DNA from: Acidimicrobiaceae bacterium
GTDB taxonomy: Bacteria > Actinomycetota > Acidimicrobiia > Acidimicrobiales > UBA8592
Length of the DNA: 64,000 bases
NCBI GenBank assembly: GCA_024641655.1
Contig: JAHECR010000001.1
Span: forward strand, 203,738-267,737
Direction: 5' to 3'
Positions within the stretch are counted from its first letter, which is position 1, and each line of letters starts with the position of its first letter. Position numbers and translations under genes: made by a program. A model generated the notes under the pieces. That model was given only the letters and a program-made list of their open reading frames with translations, made no database searches and was not told the DNA's origin. Shown here piece by piece: positions 36,355 through 44,598 of this stretch.

Positions 36355-37845
36355 TCAGGCCAGAGCTCGCTCGGCGAGCTCCCTGAGTTTGACCCGCTGG
36401 ATCTTGGTTCCGTTCGCACTCGGCGTCGTCGGGAACGCGTCGACCTCGATGACGGCAACCGGGCACTTGTAGATCGCGAGCCGCTCCCGGCAGTGGGCGA
36501 TCACCGCCTCCTCGTCGATCGCTCGGTCCGAGATGACGATCGCCACCGGCCGCACCCCTCCGGGGCGCGCCACCGAGACCACCTGCGCATCAGCGATGCC
36601 GACGAACTCGAGCAGTACCTGCTCGATCTCCGACGGACTGACGAGGAACCCGCCGAGACGGAGCACATCTCCCATGCGCGACAGGTAGGTGAATGTTGCG
36701 TCGGCTTCCACCCTGGCCAGGTCGCCAGTGCGAAACCATCGATGACCGGCCTCGTCGACCACGTGATTGGCGTCGGTGAGCGCGCCGTCGATCCCCTCGC
36801 CCCCCTCGGCGAGATAGCCGGCGAAGAGGCTGGGTCCGCTCAGTTGGAGCTCGCCGTCGACCCCGGGGGGCACCGGCTCGCCCGTGTCAGGGTCGACGAT
36901 GCGGACGTGCGCCTCGACCGACGCGGTCGTACCTCCCGCGCGTTCACGGCCGCGGACGGGTTCGGAAGGGTCGCGGAGAGCGAACAGCGCCTGAACCTCG
37001 CTCATGCCGTAGAGCCCCGACAGCACCACGCCGGCTTCGTCGGCCCGGCCGACGATGCCGTCGAGCGAAGCGTTGAAGCGGGCGTACCCTCCCATTGCGA
37101 TCGAGGACAGATCGGCCCCGACCGCGAGCAGCCGGTGAAAGAGGTCGTCGGAGCCGTTGACGCCGGTGATGGCCGCCGAGGCAATCGTCGTGGCAGCCGC
37201 CCGGGCGTCGAAGTGATCGGGGAGCCAGATCTCGGCGTCTCCGGCCAGCGCTCCCATGAGGCTGGACAGTCCGAACACCCCGCACAGGGGCATCGCCACC
37301 AGGATGCGTGCGTCCCGGTCATAGGAGAACAGCCGAGCGACATCGTGGGCGTGGTGTGTGATCGAGCGCTGGTGATGCAGCACCATCTTCGGTCGACTCG
37401 TGGTCCCCGACGTGGTGAACACGACATAGGGGTCGTCGGGGTGCGCGTCGTCAATGGGCACCGGCCGTCCGGCGAGCACCATCGAATTGATATCCGAAGT
37501 GTGAATGACGACAACGTCCGGTCCGAGACGCTCGTCGATCGGCTGGTCGGTGACGAGCACCCCCGCGCCCGAACGACGGGTCAGGTCCTGGGCCTCGTCG
37601 GCCGAGAACCGGGTGTTGACCGACACGACGACGAAACGACCGACCGCCGCGGCGGCCAGGCAATGCAGATAGGGCAGGCCGTTCCGAGCCCAAACGGCGA
37701 TGCGATCGCCCGGCGCCATGCCGACGGCGGCGAGTGCACCCGCCAGGTGTGTGCCATCAGCCGCGATCTGCTGCGCCGTCGTCGAACCCTCGTCGAGGTG
37801 GACCGTCGACCGCGAGCCGGTGAAGAGCGAATGGACCAGATGCAC
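36355..37845 (-). CDS. AMP-dependent ligase (acyl-CoA synthetase-like)
   Basis: A 496-residue ANL enzyme. The P-loop reads T-T-S-G-T-T-S-R-P-K (Ser for the usual Gly), followed by L-Y-G-M-S-E-V, F-R-T-G-D-L, a hinge S-R-M-G-D-V-L-R-L-G-G-F, and a C-terminal Lys in S-A-N-G-T-K-I-Q-R. It is divergent from the CoA-transferase gene with an 88-base gap; both handle acyl-CoA and may serve one pathway. GTG 37845 gives a normal N-terminus. Confidence 0.78.
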   Translation of the reverse strand: MHLVHSLFTGSRSTVHLDEGSTTAQQIAADGTHLAGALAAVGMAPGDRIAVWARNGLPYLHCLAAAAVGRFVVVSVNTRFSADEAQDLTRRSGAGVLVTDQPIDERLGPDVVVIHTSDINSMVLAGRPVPIDDAHPDDPYVVFTTSGTTSRPKMVLHHQRSITHHAHDVARLFSYDRDARILVAMPLCGVFGLSSLMGALAGDAEIWLPDHFDARAAATTIASAAITGVNGSDDLFHRLLAVGADLSSIAMGGYARFNASLDGIVGRADEAGVVLSGLYGMSEVQALFALRDPSEPVRGRERAGGTTASVEAHVRIVDPDTGEPVPPGVDGELQLSGPSLFAGYLAEGGEGIDGALTDANHVVDEAGHRWFRTGDLARVEADATFTYLSRMGDVLRLGGFLVSPSEIEQVLLEFVGIADAQVVSVARPGGVRPVAIVISDRAIDEEAVIAHCRERLAIYKCPVAVIEVDAFPTTPSANGTKIQRVKLRELAERALA

Positions 37846-37933
37846 GAACCGACGATACGGCAACGTCGGACCACGGCGCCCACAGGAGACGGCTACCCTC
37901 GCCTGGGTCCCGCCCCCGAGACGAGTCCCACGC

Positions 37934-39211
37934 ATGAAGATCCCCGATCCCGTCGCCGCCGAGTCGGTGCTCGACCACTTGGGCCCCGGCGCCGACCTCA
38001 TCGTCCCCCTCGCAGCAGGCGAACCGAGAGCGATCCTCGACGCCGTGGAGGCCGTCGCCGATCGACTCGAACGCGTCCGGGTCCACCAGATGCACGCGTC
38101 GGTGACGCGGGCGTACTTCGACGGCCGCTACGGCGATCGACTCCGACACGTCTCCTACTTCCTTTCGGGCGCAACCCGCCAGGCGTTTGCCGATGGCACG
38201 ATCGATCTCGTTCCGAACCACTTCAGCGACGTGCCCGAGCTGTTGCGCGAACGCTGCCCGGACCCGTTGATCATCGCCCAGGCCTCACCCCCCGACAACC
38301 ACGGCTATTTCTCGCTCGGGACCAACGCGGACTATGTGGCCTCTTTCATCGGGAGGGCACGGTTCTTCCTCGAGGTCAACGAGAACATGCCCCGCACGTT
38401 CGGTCGTAACCAGCTGCACTGCAGCCAGATCGTCGGATGGTGCCGCCACGACGCTCCGTTGGAGACGATCGACCTCACCCCGCCGACCGAGATCGACTTC
38501 GCGATCGCCGCCGGCGTCGCCGGGTTGATTCGGGACGGTTCCACCATCCAGGTGGGCATCGGCGGGACTCCGAACGCCATTCTGGCGGCGCTCGAGAACC
38601 ACCGGAACCTCGGGATCCACACCGAGCTCATCTCCGACGGCACGGTCGACCTCATCGAAAGTGGCGTGGCCAACGGCGTGTCGAAACGGCTCAATCGCAC
38701 CAAGGCCGTCGGCACGTTCGCGCTGGGCACGAAGCGGGTCTACGACTTCATCCACGAGAACACCGCGGTCGAGCTCTGGCCCGTGAGCTACGTCAACAGT
38801 CCTCGCGTCATCGGGCGGGAGCCGAACTTCGTCTCGATCAACGCTGCGGTCGAAGTCGACCTCCTCGGCCAATGCGCCTCGGAGACGATCGGGTCCCGCT
38901 ACTGGTCGTCGAGCGGCGGCCAAGCCGACTTCGCCCAGGGCGCGATGTTCTCCGAGGGCGGTCAGGCCTTCATCGTCCTCCCGTCGACGGCGAAGGACGG
39001 TGCCCTGTCGCGCATCTCGGTGTCGCTGCGGCCCGGCACGGTCGTGACAACGCTCAAGAACACGGTCGACCACGTCGCGACCGAATGGGGCGTGGCCCAC
39101 CTCCGGGGCCGCTCGATCAACGAACGCGCCCGGGCTCTCATTGCCATCGCGGACCCGGCCCATCGCGAGGACCTCGAACGCGGGGCTTGGGGGCTGGGCT
39201 ACCTGCGCTGA
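37934..39211 (+). CDS. Acetyl-CoA hydrolase/4-hydroxybutyrate CoA-transferase family
   Basis: A 425-residue class I CoA-transferase. Seen are the H-x-x-x-P-D-x-H-G-Y-x-S-L-G-T-N block, G-G-T-P-N-A-I, H-T-E-L-I-S-D-G, the catalytic Glu region S-I-N-A-A-V-E-V-D-L-L-G-Q, and G-G-Q-A-D-F-A-Q-G-A. It probably transfers CoA between acetyl-CoA and a hydroxyacid or short fatty acid. ATG 37934 is the first start after the divergent promoter region. Confidence 0.87.
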   Translation: MKIPDPVAAESVLDHLGPGADLIVPLAAGEPRAILDAVEAVADRLERVRVHQMHASVTRAYFDGRYGDRLRHVSYFLSGATRQAFADGTIDLVPNHFSDVPELLRERCPDPLIIAQASPPDNHGYFSLGTNADYVASFIGRARFFLEVNENMPRTFGRNQLHCSQIVGWCRHDAPLETIDLTPPTEIDFAIAAGVAGLIRDGSTIQVGIGGTPNAILAALENHRNLGIHTELISDGTVDLIESGVANGVSKRLNRTKAVGTFALGTKRVYDFIHENTAVELWPVSYVNSPRVIGREPNFVSINAAVEVDLLGQCASETIGSRYWSSSGGQADFAQGAMFSEGGQAFIVLPSTAKDGALSRISVSLRPGTVVTTLKNTVDHVATEWGVAHLRGRSINERARALIAIADPAHREDLERGAWGLGYLR

Positions 39212-39302
39212 CCGAACGCGCGCCGGGCGGGGATCACCCCCCATGCGATCAGGAGCGCGACCACGACCAGGCGGTTTCGGATCGGGCCGAGCTCGGCGAG
39301 GG

Positions 39303-39500
39303 TCAGCCTTTGAGCGTTCTGAAGCCGAGCGCGGTGTACAGCGGGCACCAGCCCACAGCACCGGTCACGAGGGGGATGAGCCCGACGATGCCCAAGATGA
39401 CGCCGCCGACGCCGCCGATCACGGCGAAGCCGACGATCACAAGGACGATCCCGAGCACGACGCGTACCCCACGGTCCCACATTGCCTCATTGGTCTTCAT
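39303..39500 (-). CDS. DUF2892 (YgaP-type) membrane protein
   Basis: A 65-residue protein with M-W-D-R-G-V-R-V-V-L-G at the start, two membrane helices and the hallmark W-C-P-L-Y-T-A-L-G-F. In YgaP this domain is fused to a rhodanese. Here the two functions are separate genes and stand next to one another. ATG 39500 is preferred; a 13-residue extension to 39539 is unconserved. Confidence 0.85.
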   Translation of the reverse strand: MKTNEAMWDRGVRVVLGIVLVIVGFAVIGGVGGVILGIVGLIPLVTGAVGWCPLYTALGFRTLKG

Positions 39501-39635
39501 TGACGATGCCTCCTGGTTGACGATTCGAGGGGCTGCCACTGGCAGCCGCGATCAGAGATCTTGCCCAGCGAACACCACACCCGTGCCCGCCCGACAGGGA
39601 CCTTGGGCCTTTGCGTTGCCGGGCCGGTGCGGTGC

Positions 39636-41018
39636 TCACGTCGCGCTCGCCACGAGCTCACTCCAGGCGCCGTAGCCGCCCAGGATGTCCGAGACATCGG
39701 TGAACCCCTGTTGGCGGAGCAAGCTCGCCGCCACCGACGAGCGATACCCGCCGGCGCAGAACACCACCGTGGGCGTGGCCGGATCGAGCTCGCGGCCACG
39801 CACCGAAAGCTGACCCACGGGTATCTCGGCGGCCCCGGGGATGCTTCCGAGCTTGATCTCCCCCGGGTTGCGGACATCGACCACCTGGAGGCCGTCGATC
39901 TCGGCCCGACGGCCTTGGAACTCGAACGCGGTGAGGCGAGACGCCTGCGAAACCTTGTCCGGATTCTCGCTCATGGCGACCAGGGGCGACGCCAGGTACC
40001 CGACGACGCGGTCGAAACCGATCCGGGCGAGGCGATTCTTCGCCTCGAGCGCGAAGCCGTCGTCGACCACCAACACGATGTCCGCATCGGTCGGGATCAC
40101 CGATCCCGCGAATTCGGCGTAACGACCCTTCAGCCCGACGTTGATGGATCCGAGCAGATGGCCGTGGGCGAAGTCCTCGGGGTCACGCCCGTCGAGGATC
40201 ATCGCCCCACCGGCCACGCGTGCCTCGAACTCGGCGAGGCCGAGCGCATCGGGCATCGCACTCTCGTCGAGCAGCTCGCGGTCCTGACGGTTGAGGACGG
40301 CGTCATAGACGAAGTACTCGGGGGCAGGCGGCTGGCCCTCGGTCACGAGGTCGATGAACGTCGCCTTGTCACCTGCGAGGAGCGCGTAGTTGTTCACCTT
40401 CTGGTCCCCCATCGTCGACCACGTGTCGGTACTGAGGTTCTTCCCGCAGGCCGACCCGGCGCCGTGTCCCGGATACACACGGGTCGCGTCGGGCAGCGGG
40501 AGCAGCTTCTGGTGGATGCTGTCGTAGAGCTTCTCCGCGAGCTCATCGCGCGTGAAACCGATCGATGCCAGCAGATCGGGGCGACCCACATCACCGATGA
40601 AGAGGGTGTCACCGGTGAGGACCCCGTAGGGCACGGCGTCGCCGGCATGCTCCCACACGACGATGCTCATCGACTCGGGCGTGTGCCCCGGCGTGTGGAG
40701 GATCTCGAGCTCGACCTCCCCGAGAACGATGCGCTCCCCGTCGGCGAGCTTGCGCGACGCGAACTCCGGAGTGGCCACCGACGAGAAGGCGATCTCGGCT
40801 CCCGTTGCCGCAGCCAACTCGAGGTGGCCGGACAGGAAGTCTGCATGGAAGTGCGTTTCCAGGATGAGCTCGATGGTCAAGCCCATCTCGGCGGCATCCC
40901 GGACGTACTCGTCGATGTCGCGGCGGGGGTCGACCACGACGGCGCGGCCGGTGGACTCATCGCCGACCAGATAGGAGGCCTGGGAAAGGCAGTCCAGGTA
41001 GTACTGCACGAACTTCAT
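39636..41018 (-). CDS. Persulfide dioxygenase-rhodanese fusion (CstB/Blh-like)
   Basis: A 460-residue protein. Residues 1-245 form an ETHE1-like metallo-beta-lactamase with E-T-H-F-H-A-D-F-L-S-G-H, H-T-P-G-H-T-P-E-S and G-D-T-L-F-I-G-D-V-G-R-P-D-L; it should oxidise low-molecular-weight persulfides to sulfite. Two rhodanese domains follow; the first lacks the catalytic Cys (I-V-L-V-V-D-D-G-F), the second has it in V-F-C-A-G-G-Y-R-S. Its own promoter lies at 41049-41077 overlapped by two operator types. AGAGGGG precedes the ATG. Confidence 0.9.
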   Translation of the reverse strand: MKFVQYYLDCLSQASYLVGDESTGRAVVVDPRRDIDEYVRDAAEMGLTIELILETHFHADFLSGHLELAAATGAEIAFSSVATPEFASRKLADGERIVLGEVELEILHTPGHTPESMSIVVWEHAGDAVPYGVLTGDTLFIGDVGRPDLLASIGFTRDELAEKLYDSIHQKLLPLPDATRVYPGHGAGSACGKNLSTDTWSTMGDQKVNNYALLAGDKATFIDLVTEGQPPAPEYFVYDAVLNRQDRELLDESAMPDALGLAEFEARVAGGAMILDGRDPEDFAHGHLLGSINVGLKGRYAEFAGSVIPTDADIVLVVDDGFALEAKNRLARIGFDRVVGYLASPLVAMSENPDKVSQASRLTAFEFQGRRAEIDGLQVVDVRNPGEIKLGSIPGAAEIPVGQLSVRGRELDPATPTVVFCAGGYRSSVAASLLRQQGFTDVSDILGGYGAWSELVASAT

Positions 41019-41038
41019 GGCGGATCCCCTCTTGCGAT

Positions 41039-41050
41039 ATGTCCGGACAT
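41039..41050. promoter_or_regulatory. ATGTCCGGACAT palindrome at the dioxygenase promoter
   Basis: A perfect 12-bp palindrome overlapping the end of the -10 box and the expected start of transcription of the persulfide dioxygenase gene. Near-identical copies lie at 43245-43256 (SulP promoter) and at 43607-43618 and 43656-43667 before the GntR gene, so the GntR protein is the likely ligand and a repressor here. Confidence 0.6.
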
Positions 41051-41077
41051 TATACCCTATGGGGTACTTAGTGTCGA
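41049..41077 (-). promoter_or_regulatory. Promoter of the persulfide dioxygenase gene
   Basis: On the minus strand TCGACA (41077-41072), a 17-base spacer and TATAAT (41054-41049) make a near-consensus promoter. Transcription should start about 24 bases before the ATG at 41018. The spacer holds the CstR-type operator and the -10 abuts the second palindrome. Confidence 0.7.
41053..41066. promoter_or_regulatory. CsoR/CstR-type operator
   Basis: TACCCTATGGGGTA is a pseudopalindrome of the TACCCnnnnGGGTA type bound by CsoR-family proteins. It lies inside the spacer of the dioxygenase promoter. A sister site, TACCCCTATAGGTA, precedes the CstR-like gene at 43277-43290. Confidence 0.65.
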
Positions 41078-41097
41078 GCCGGTGGCGCCGCTGAGCG

Positions 41098-41388
41098 TCA
41101 ACCGGTGTACGCGAGCATGCCCCCGGAGAGGTTGACCACGTCGCCGAACCCGGCGCTGGTGAGGAACCGGGCGGCTTGGGTGCTGCGGTTTCCGCTGCGA
41201 CACAACAGGACGACCCGTCGATCCTTCGACAAGTCCGCCAGCCGATCCGCCAACTCGCCGAGCGGGATGTTCACGGCGCCCGGAAGCGAGCCTTGGGCCA
41301 CCTCCGCGGGCTCGCGCACGTCGACGAGCTGGCCGTCGGCACCGACCGCCGCCGACCAGTCGTTCACCGGATGATCTCGATGGCCCAC
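41098..41388 (-). CDS. Single-domain rhodanese
   Basis: A 96-residue sulfurtransferase with L-V-D-V-R-E-P-A-E and active-site loop L-C-R-S-G-N-R-S. It carries sulfane sulfur on Cys, probably feeding or draining the persulfide pool. It lies 33 bases behind SulP on the same strand and 79 bases ahead of the dioxygenase gene. The start is GTG at 41388. Confidence 0.88.
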   Translation of the reverse strand: MGHRDHPVNDWSAAVGADGQLVDVREPAEVAQGSLPGAVNIPLGELADRLADLSKDRRVVLLCRSGNRSTQAARFLTSAGFGDVVNLSGGMLAYTG

Positions 41389-41421
41389 CGTCGGGCCTCC
41401 TTTCGGGTTGCCGGGTCGAGG

Positions 41422-43236
41422 TCATCGACTCGGGTTCTCGGCGCTTGGCATCGTGCCGTGGCGCTCGTCGATGCCGACCGATCGCTGATTGCTCGGCGCC
41501 GGCCGTTCCCCCACGATGGCGCGTACCGCGTCGTGGGTGGAGGTGTGGATGCGGCCCGCCAACGCGTCCCAGATGCCGGCCCGATGGAGAACGTCGCGCA
41601 CCGGCCCCTTCACATCGGCGACGTGCAACGTCACGTCGAGCTCGTCGAGCTCGGCCAGCAGGTCGCGCACCATGGCGGCGCCGGTGGCGTCGATGTCGTT
41701 GATGCCCGAGGCATCGAGCACGAGCGCACGCGGCCGCGGAACCACGTCGCGCGCGTGCGACAGGAGCAGTTTCTTCACCTTCGTGGCGTTGACGAACGAG
41801 AGGGCAGCATCGACACGGACGATCCGGATACCGGGGTAGGTCGTGACCTCGGGAAAGCGGGACACGTTGCGGTAGCTCGTCGTGTCCTCCACATGGCCGA
41901 GCACCGCGCTGTGGGGCATGGACATACGGGCGAAGACGACGAGCATCGACGCCACCACGGCGAGGAGCATCCCGAGCTCGATGCCGAATGCCAATGTCGC
42001 GAAGAACGCGACGGCAAGACCGATCAGGTCGCTGCGTTTGACCCGGGCGATCTCGCGCATTTCGGTGAGGTCGATGAGGCCCACCACGGCCATCACGATG
42101 ATGGCGCCGAGCGAGGCGTTGGGCAGTGACGACAACAGCGGGGTCAGGAACAGGATCGTTCCGAAGACGACGCCTGCGGCGACGATCGACGCCAGCTGTG
42201 TGCGCGCGCCTGCGCTCTCGTTCACCGCGCTCCGCGAGAGGCCCACGGTGACCGGGAAGCCACCGAAGAGCCCAGCAGCCACGTTTGCCGCACCCAGGGC
42301 GACCAGCTCGCGATTCGGGTCGACCTCGTATCGGTGCCTGTGCCCGTAGGTCTTGGCGATCGCGATCGAGCCCATGAAGCCGACGATGGTGATCACCAGC
42401 GCGGCAGCCGCGAGATCACCGACGAGCGACGCGGTCATCGATGGCACACCGAACGCCGGAAGCGCAGCGGGCACATCACCGACGACCGCGATTCCCCTCG
42501 CCTCGAGATGCGCCAAGTTCGACACGACGATCGAGCCGATCACCACCACCAGCGACGCCGGGGCGCGCGGGGTCAACCGCTTCATCGCGATGAGCGTCAT
42601 GAGCGCCGTAGCACCGACCACCACCGTCAACCCATGGGTCTCCGAGACATGGTTGGCCAGCTCCCGCACCGTGTCGACGAACGCGTCCGAGCGAGCGGCC
42701 GGCACGCCGAGCAAGTGCTTGATCTGGGAGATTGCGATGAGGGCGGCGGCCGCGGCCATGAACCCCACGAGCACCGATCGCGAGAGGAAGTTGACCAGGT
42801 ACCCGAGCCGACCCGCACCGAGAACAATGTGCACGATCCCGACCATGAGCGCGAGCAAGGCCGCCGCCTCCCCGTAGGCGAGGCTCCCTTCATCGACGAT
42901 GCCGGCGAGCGCCGAGGCGGTCAGCAGCGAGATCAGAGCGAACGGCCCAACTGAAACCTGCCGCGAGGTTCCGAACACGGCATAGGCGATGACGGGCACG
43001 GTGGCTGCGTAGAGGCCGACCTCGGGCGGCAGCCCGGCGAGAAGTGCATACGCCATCGCCTGCGGCACGAGCATCGCGCCGACGGTCACACCCGCGGCGA
43101 GATCACCCCGCAGGTCCTCGCGCCGGTAGTGCGGGGCCCAGGAGAAGATGGGTAGCAAGCCGACGAGTCCACCCACGAGTCCGCCCGCACGTCCCGCGCT
43201 CGGTGCCTGCGCTTTCCGCGGCGGACGATCGGACAT
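41422..43236 (-). CDS. SulP-family anion transporter with STAS domain
   Basis: A 604-residue permease: about 12 membrane segments, P-Q-A-M-A-Y-A-L-L-A-G-L-P-P-E-V-G-L-Y and V-G-L-S-R-S-A-V-N-E-S-A-G signatures, and a STAS domain from about residue 440 with V-L-D-A-S-G-I-N-D-I-D-A-T-G-A. It probably moves sulfate, though bicarbonate is also known for the family. ATG 43236 fits the promoter TTGTCG-N17-TATATT just upstream, which would give a leaderless message. Confidence 0.87.
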   Translation of the reverse strand: MSDRPPRKAQAPSAGRAGGLVGGLVGLLPIFSWAPHYRREDLRGDLAAGVTVGAMLVPQAMAYALLAGLPPEVGLYAATVPVIAYAVFGTSRQVSVGPFALISLLTASALAGIVDEGSLAYGEAAALLALMVGIVHIVLGAGRLGYLVNFLSRSVLVGFMAAAAALIAISQIKHLLGVPAARSDAFVDTVRELANHVSETHGLTVVVGATALMTLIAMKRLTPRAPASLVVVIGSIVVSNLAHLEARGIAVVGDVPAALPAFGVPSMTASLVGDLAAAALVITIVGFMGSIAIAKTYGHRHRYEVDPNRELVALGAANVAAGLFGGFPVTVGLSRSAVNESAGARTQLASIVAAGVVFGTILFLTPLLSSLPNASLGAIIVMAVVGLIDLTEMREIARVKRSDLIGLAVAFFATLAFGIELGMLLAVVASMLVVFARMSMPHSAVLGHVEDTTSYRNVSRFPEVTTYPGIRIVRVDAALSFVNATKVKKLLLSHARDVVPRPRALVLDASGINDIDATGAAMVRDLLAELDELDVTLHVADVKGPVRDVLHRAGIWDALAGRIHTSTHDAVRAIVGERPAPSNQRSVGIDERHGTMPSAENPSR

Positions 43237-43243
43237 AAGACCG

Positions 43244-43272
43244 AATATACGTACATTTGAGGCGGACGACAA
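43244..43272 (-). promoter_or_regulatory. SulP promoter with overlapping palindrome
   Basis: On the minus strand TTGTCG (43272-43267) and TATATT (43249-43244) have a 17-base spacer. ATATACGTACAT (43245-43256), a variant of the ATGTmCGkACAT box, overlaps the -10. The CstR-type operator lies five bases upstream of the -35. The start of transcription should be within a base or two of the SulP ATG (43236). Confidence 0.55.
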
Positions 43273-43276
43273 GAAG

Positions 43277-43290
43277 TACCCCTATAGGTA
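43277..43290. promoter_or_regulatory. CstR-type operator in the SulP/cstR divergent region
   Basis: TACCCCTATAGGTA lies between the divergent genes, at the -35 position expected for cstR whose probable -10 is TATCCT (43304-43309), six bases before the ATG. Autoregulation of cstR and control of SulP from one site is likely. Confidence 0.65.
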
Positions 43291-43315
43291 TGTGGGAACG
43301 CGCTATCCTGCTGCC

Positions 43316-43561
43316 ATGCAGTTCCCCAGCGACGTCACCGACGACGTGGTCAAACGCCTGCGTCGCCTCGAAGGACAGGTACGCGGCATCGAGCGCATGG
43401 TCGCCGAAGGCAACGAATGCCGCGACATCGTGACGCAGCTGGCCGCGGCCAAAGGAGCACTCGATCGCGTGGGCTTCCGCCTGATGGCATCGGCGATCTC
43501 CGAGTGCGCCGACACCGACGATCTCGACGAGCTCGAGCGACTCTTCCTCAAGCTGAGCTGA
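43316..43561 (+). CDS. cstR: CsoR-family repressor, CstR-like persulfide sensor
   Basis: An 81-residue all-helical repressor starting near V-K-R-L-R-R-L-E-G-Q-V-R-G-I. CsoR copper sensors use Cys-His-Cys; here C35 and C64 are present but the His position four residues before C64 is Ala60 (M-A-S-A-I-S-E-C). Loss of the His is the CstR pattern, sensing persulfides by Cys modification. Neighbouring persulfide dioxygenase, rhodanese and operators agree. ATG 43316 is chosen because the upstream frame overlaps the operator. Confidence 0.87.
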   Translation: MQFPSDVTDDVVKRLRRLEGQVRGIERMVAEGNECRDIVTQLAAAKGALDRVGFRLMASAISECADTDDLDELERLFLKLS

Positions 43562-43606
43562 CGCGGGCCCGGCACCCCGTGCCGTTCGGCGGCACAGCCG
43601 GCGCAA

Positions 43607-43667
43607 ATGTACGGACATCCGTATTGCCGGTCAACCGCGACTCCGTTACGGTTGCAGGTCCGGACAT
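43607..43667. promoter_or_regulatory. Two palindromes upstream of the GntR gene
   Basis: ATGTACGGACAT (43607-43618) and AGGTCCGGACAT (43656-43667) are 49 bases apart, centre to centre. Between them TTGCCG (43624-43629) and TACGGT (43647-43652) with 17 bases spacing form a weak promoter candidate. The arrangement suits autoregulation by the GntR protein. Confidence 0.5.
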
Positions 43668-43690
43668 TCGTGTCACCACGAGGAGAGGCA

Positions 43691-44452
43691 GTGACTGTCC
43701 AGCCGCTCGACCGCAACAGCCCACTGCCCCTTTGGGCCCAACTCGAGAAGGAACTGCTGCGGCGGCTCGATTCGGGTGACTTCGACTCAGGCATCTTCCC
43801 CACCGATCTCGAGCTCACCGAGGCCTACGGCGTGAGCAGGCACACCGTGCGAGAAGCGGTGCGGCACCTCAACCGCACCGGCTTGCTCAAGCGCGAGCGC
43901 GGCCGGGGCACGGTGGTCAACCGCTCCGAGTTCGAGCAGTCCCTCGGCACGCTCTACAGCCTCTTCCAGTCGGTCGAATCGACGGGGACCGACCAGACGA
44001 GTCGGGTGCTGCAACTCGACCAGATCGTCGACTCGCAGGCCGCCAACCAGCTCGGCCTGCCCGAGGACGCGCCACTGGTGCTCCTCGCACGCCTCCGGCT
44101 CGCCGGTGGCGTCCCCCTCGCCGTCGACCGCGCCTGGCTTCCCTACGAGGTCGGCGCCCGGCTGCTCGACGTGGACTGGACACATACCGCGCTGTACGCC
44201 GAGCTCGCTCGGCTCGGCCTTCCCGTGCCGAACCAGGGGTGGGAACGGCTGACACCGATCGTCCCGACGCCGAGCGACCGGCAGCTCCTCGAGCTGCGCC
44301 GGGGCGATGCGGCCTTCTTCCTCGAGCGACTCGGCGTGCGAGACGGCCGACCGGTGGAGTGGCGCACGACCATCATCCGCGGCGACCGGTATCGCTTCGT
44401 CAGCGACTGGTCCACCGGGTCGAGCACGGCGCTGCGTCCCTCCTCCCGCTGA
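43691..44452 (+). CDS. GntR-family regulator with UTRA domain (HutC type)
   Basis: A 253-residue regulator: N-terminal winged helix with L-T-E-A-Y-G-V-S-R-H-T-V-R-E-A-V and G-R-G-T-V-V, then a UTRA effector domain. GTG 43691 follows AGGAG closely; the frame extends upstream over the operators. Recurring 12-bp palindromes suggest it regulates itself, SulP and the dioxygenase. The effector, perhaps a sulfur compound, is not known. Confidence 0.87.
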   Translation: MTVQPLDRNSPLPLWAQLEKELLRRLDSGDFDSGIFPTDLELTEAYGVSRHTVREAVRHLNRTGLLKRERGRGTVVNRSEFEQSLGTLYSLFQSVESTGTDQTSRVLQLDQIVDSQAANQLGLPEDAPLVLLARLRLAGGVPLAVDRAWLPYEVGARLLDVDWTHTALYAELARLGLPVPNQGWERLTPIVPTPSDRQLLELRRGDAAFFLERLGVRDGRPVEWRTTIIRGDRYRFVSDWSTGSSTALRPSSR

Positions 44453-44598
44453 GGACACGAGCGGTGCCCTGATCGAGCCGACATCGGACCGGCGCAGGCC
44501 GCCAGCAAGGGCACGGAAGCGTCCGAATCGAGGCGGGAAGCCGCTGGACTGGCGACGCTGCCGTCCCTGAGTCACCTGGCGTCCCTACAATCCCCCCC

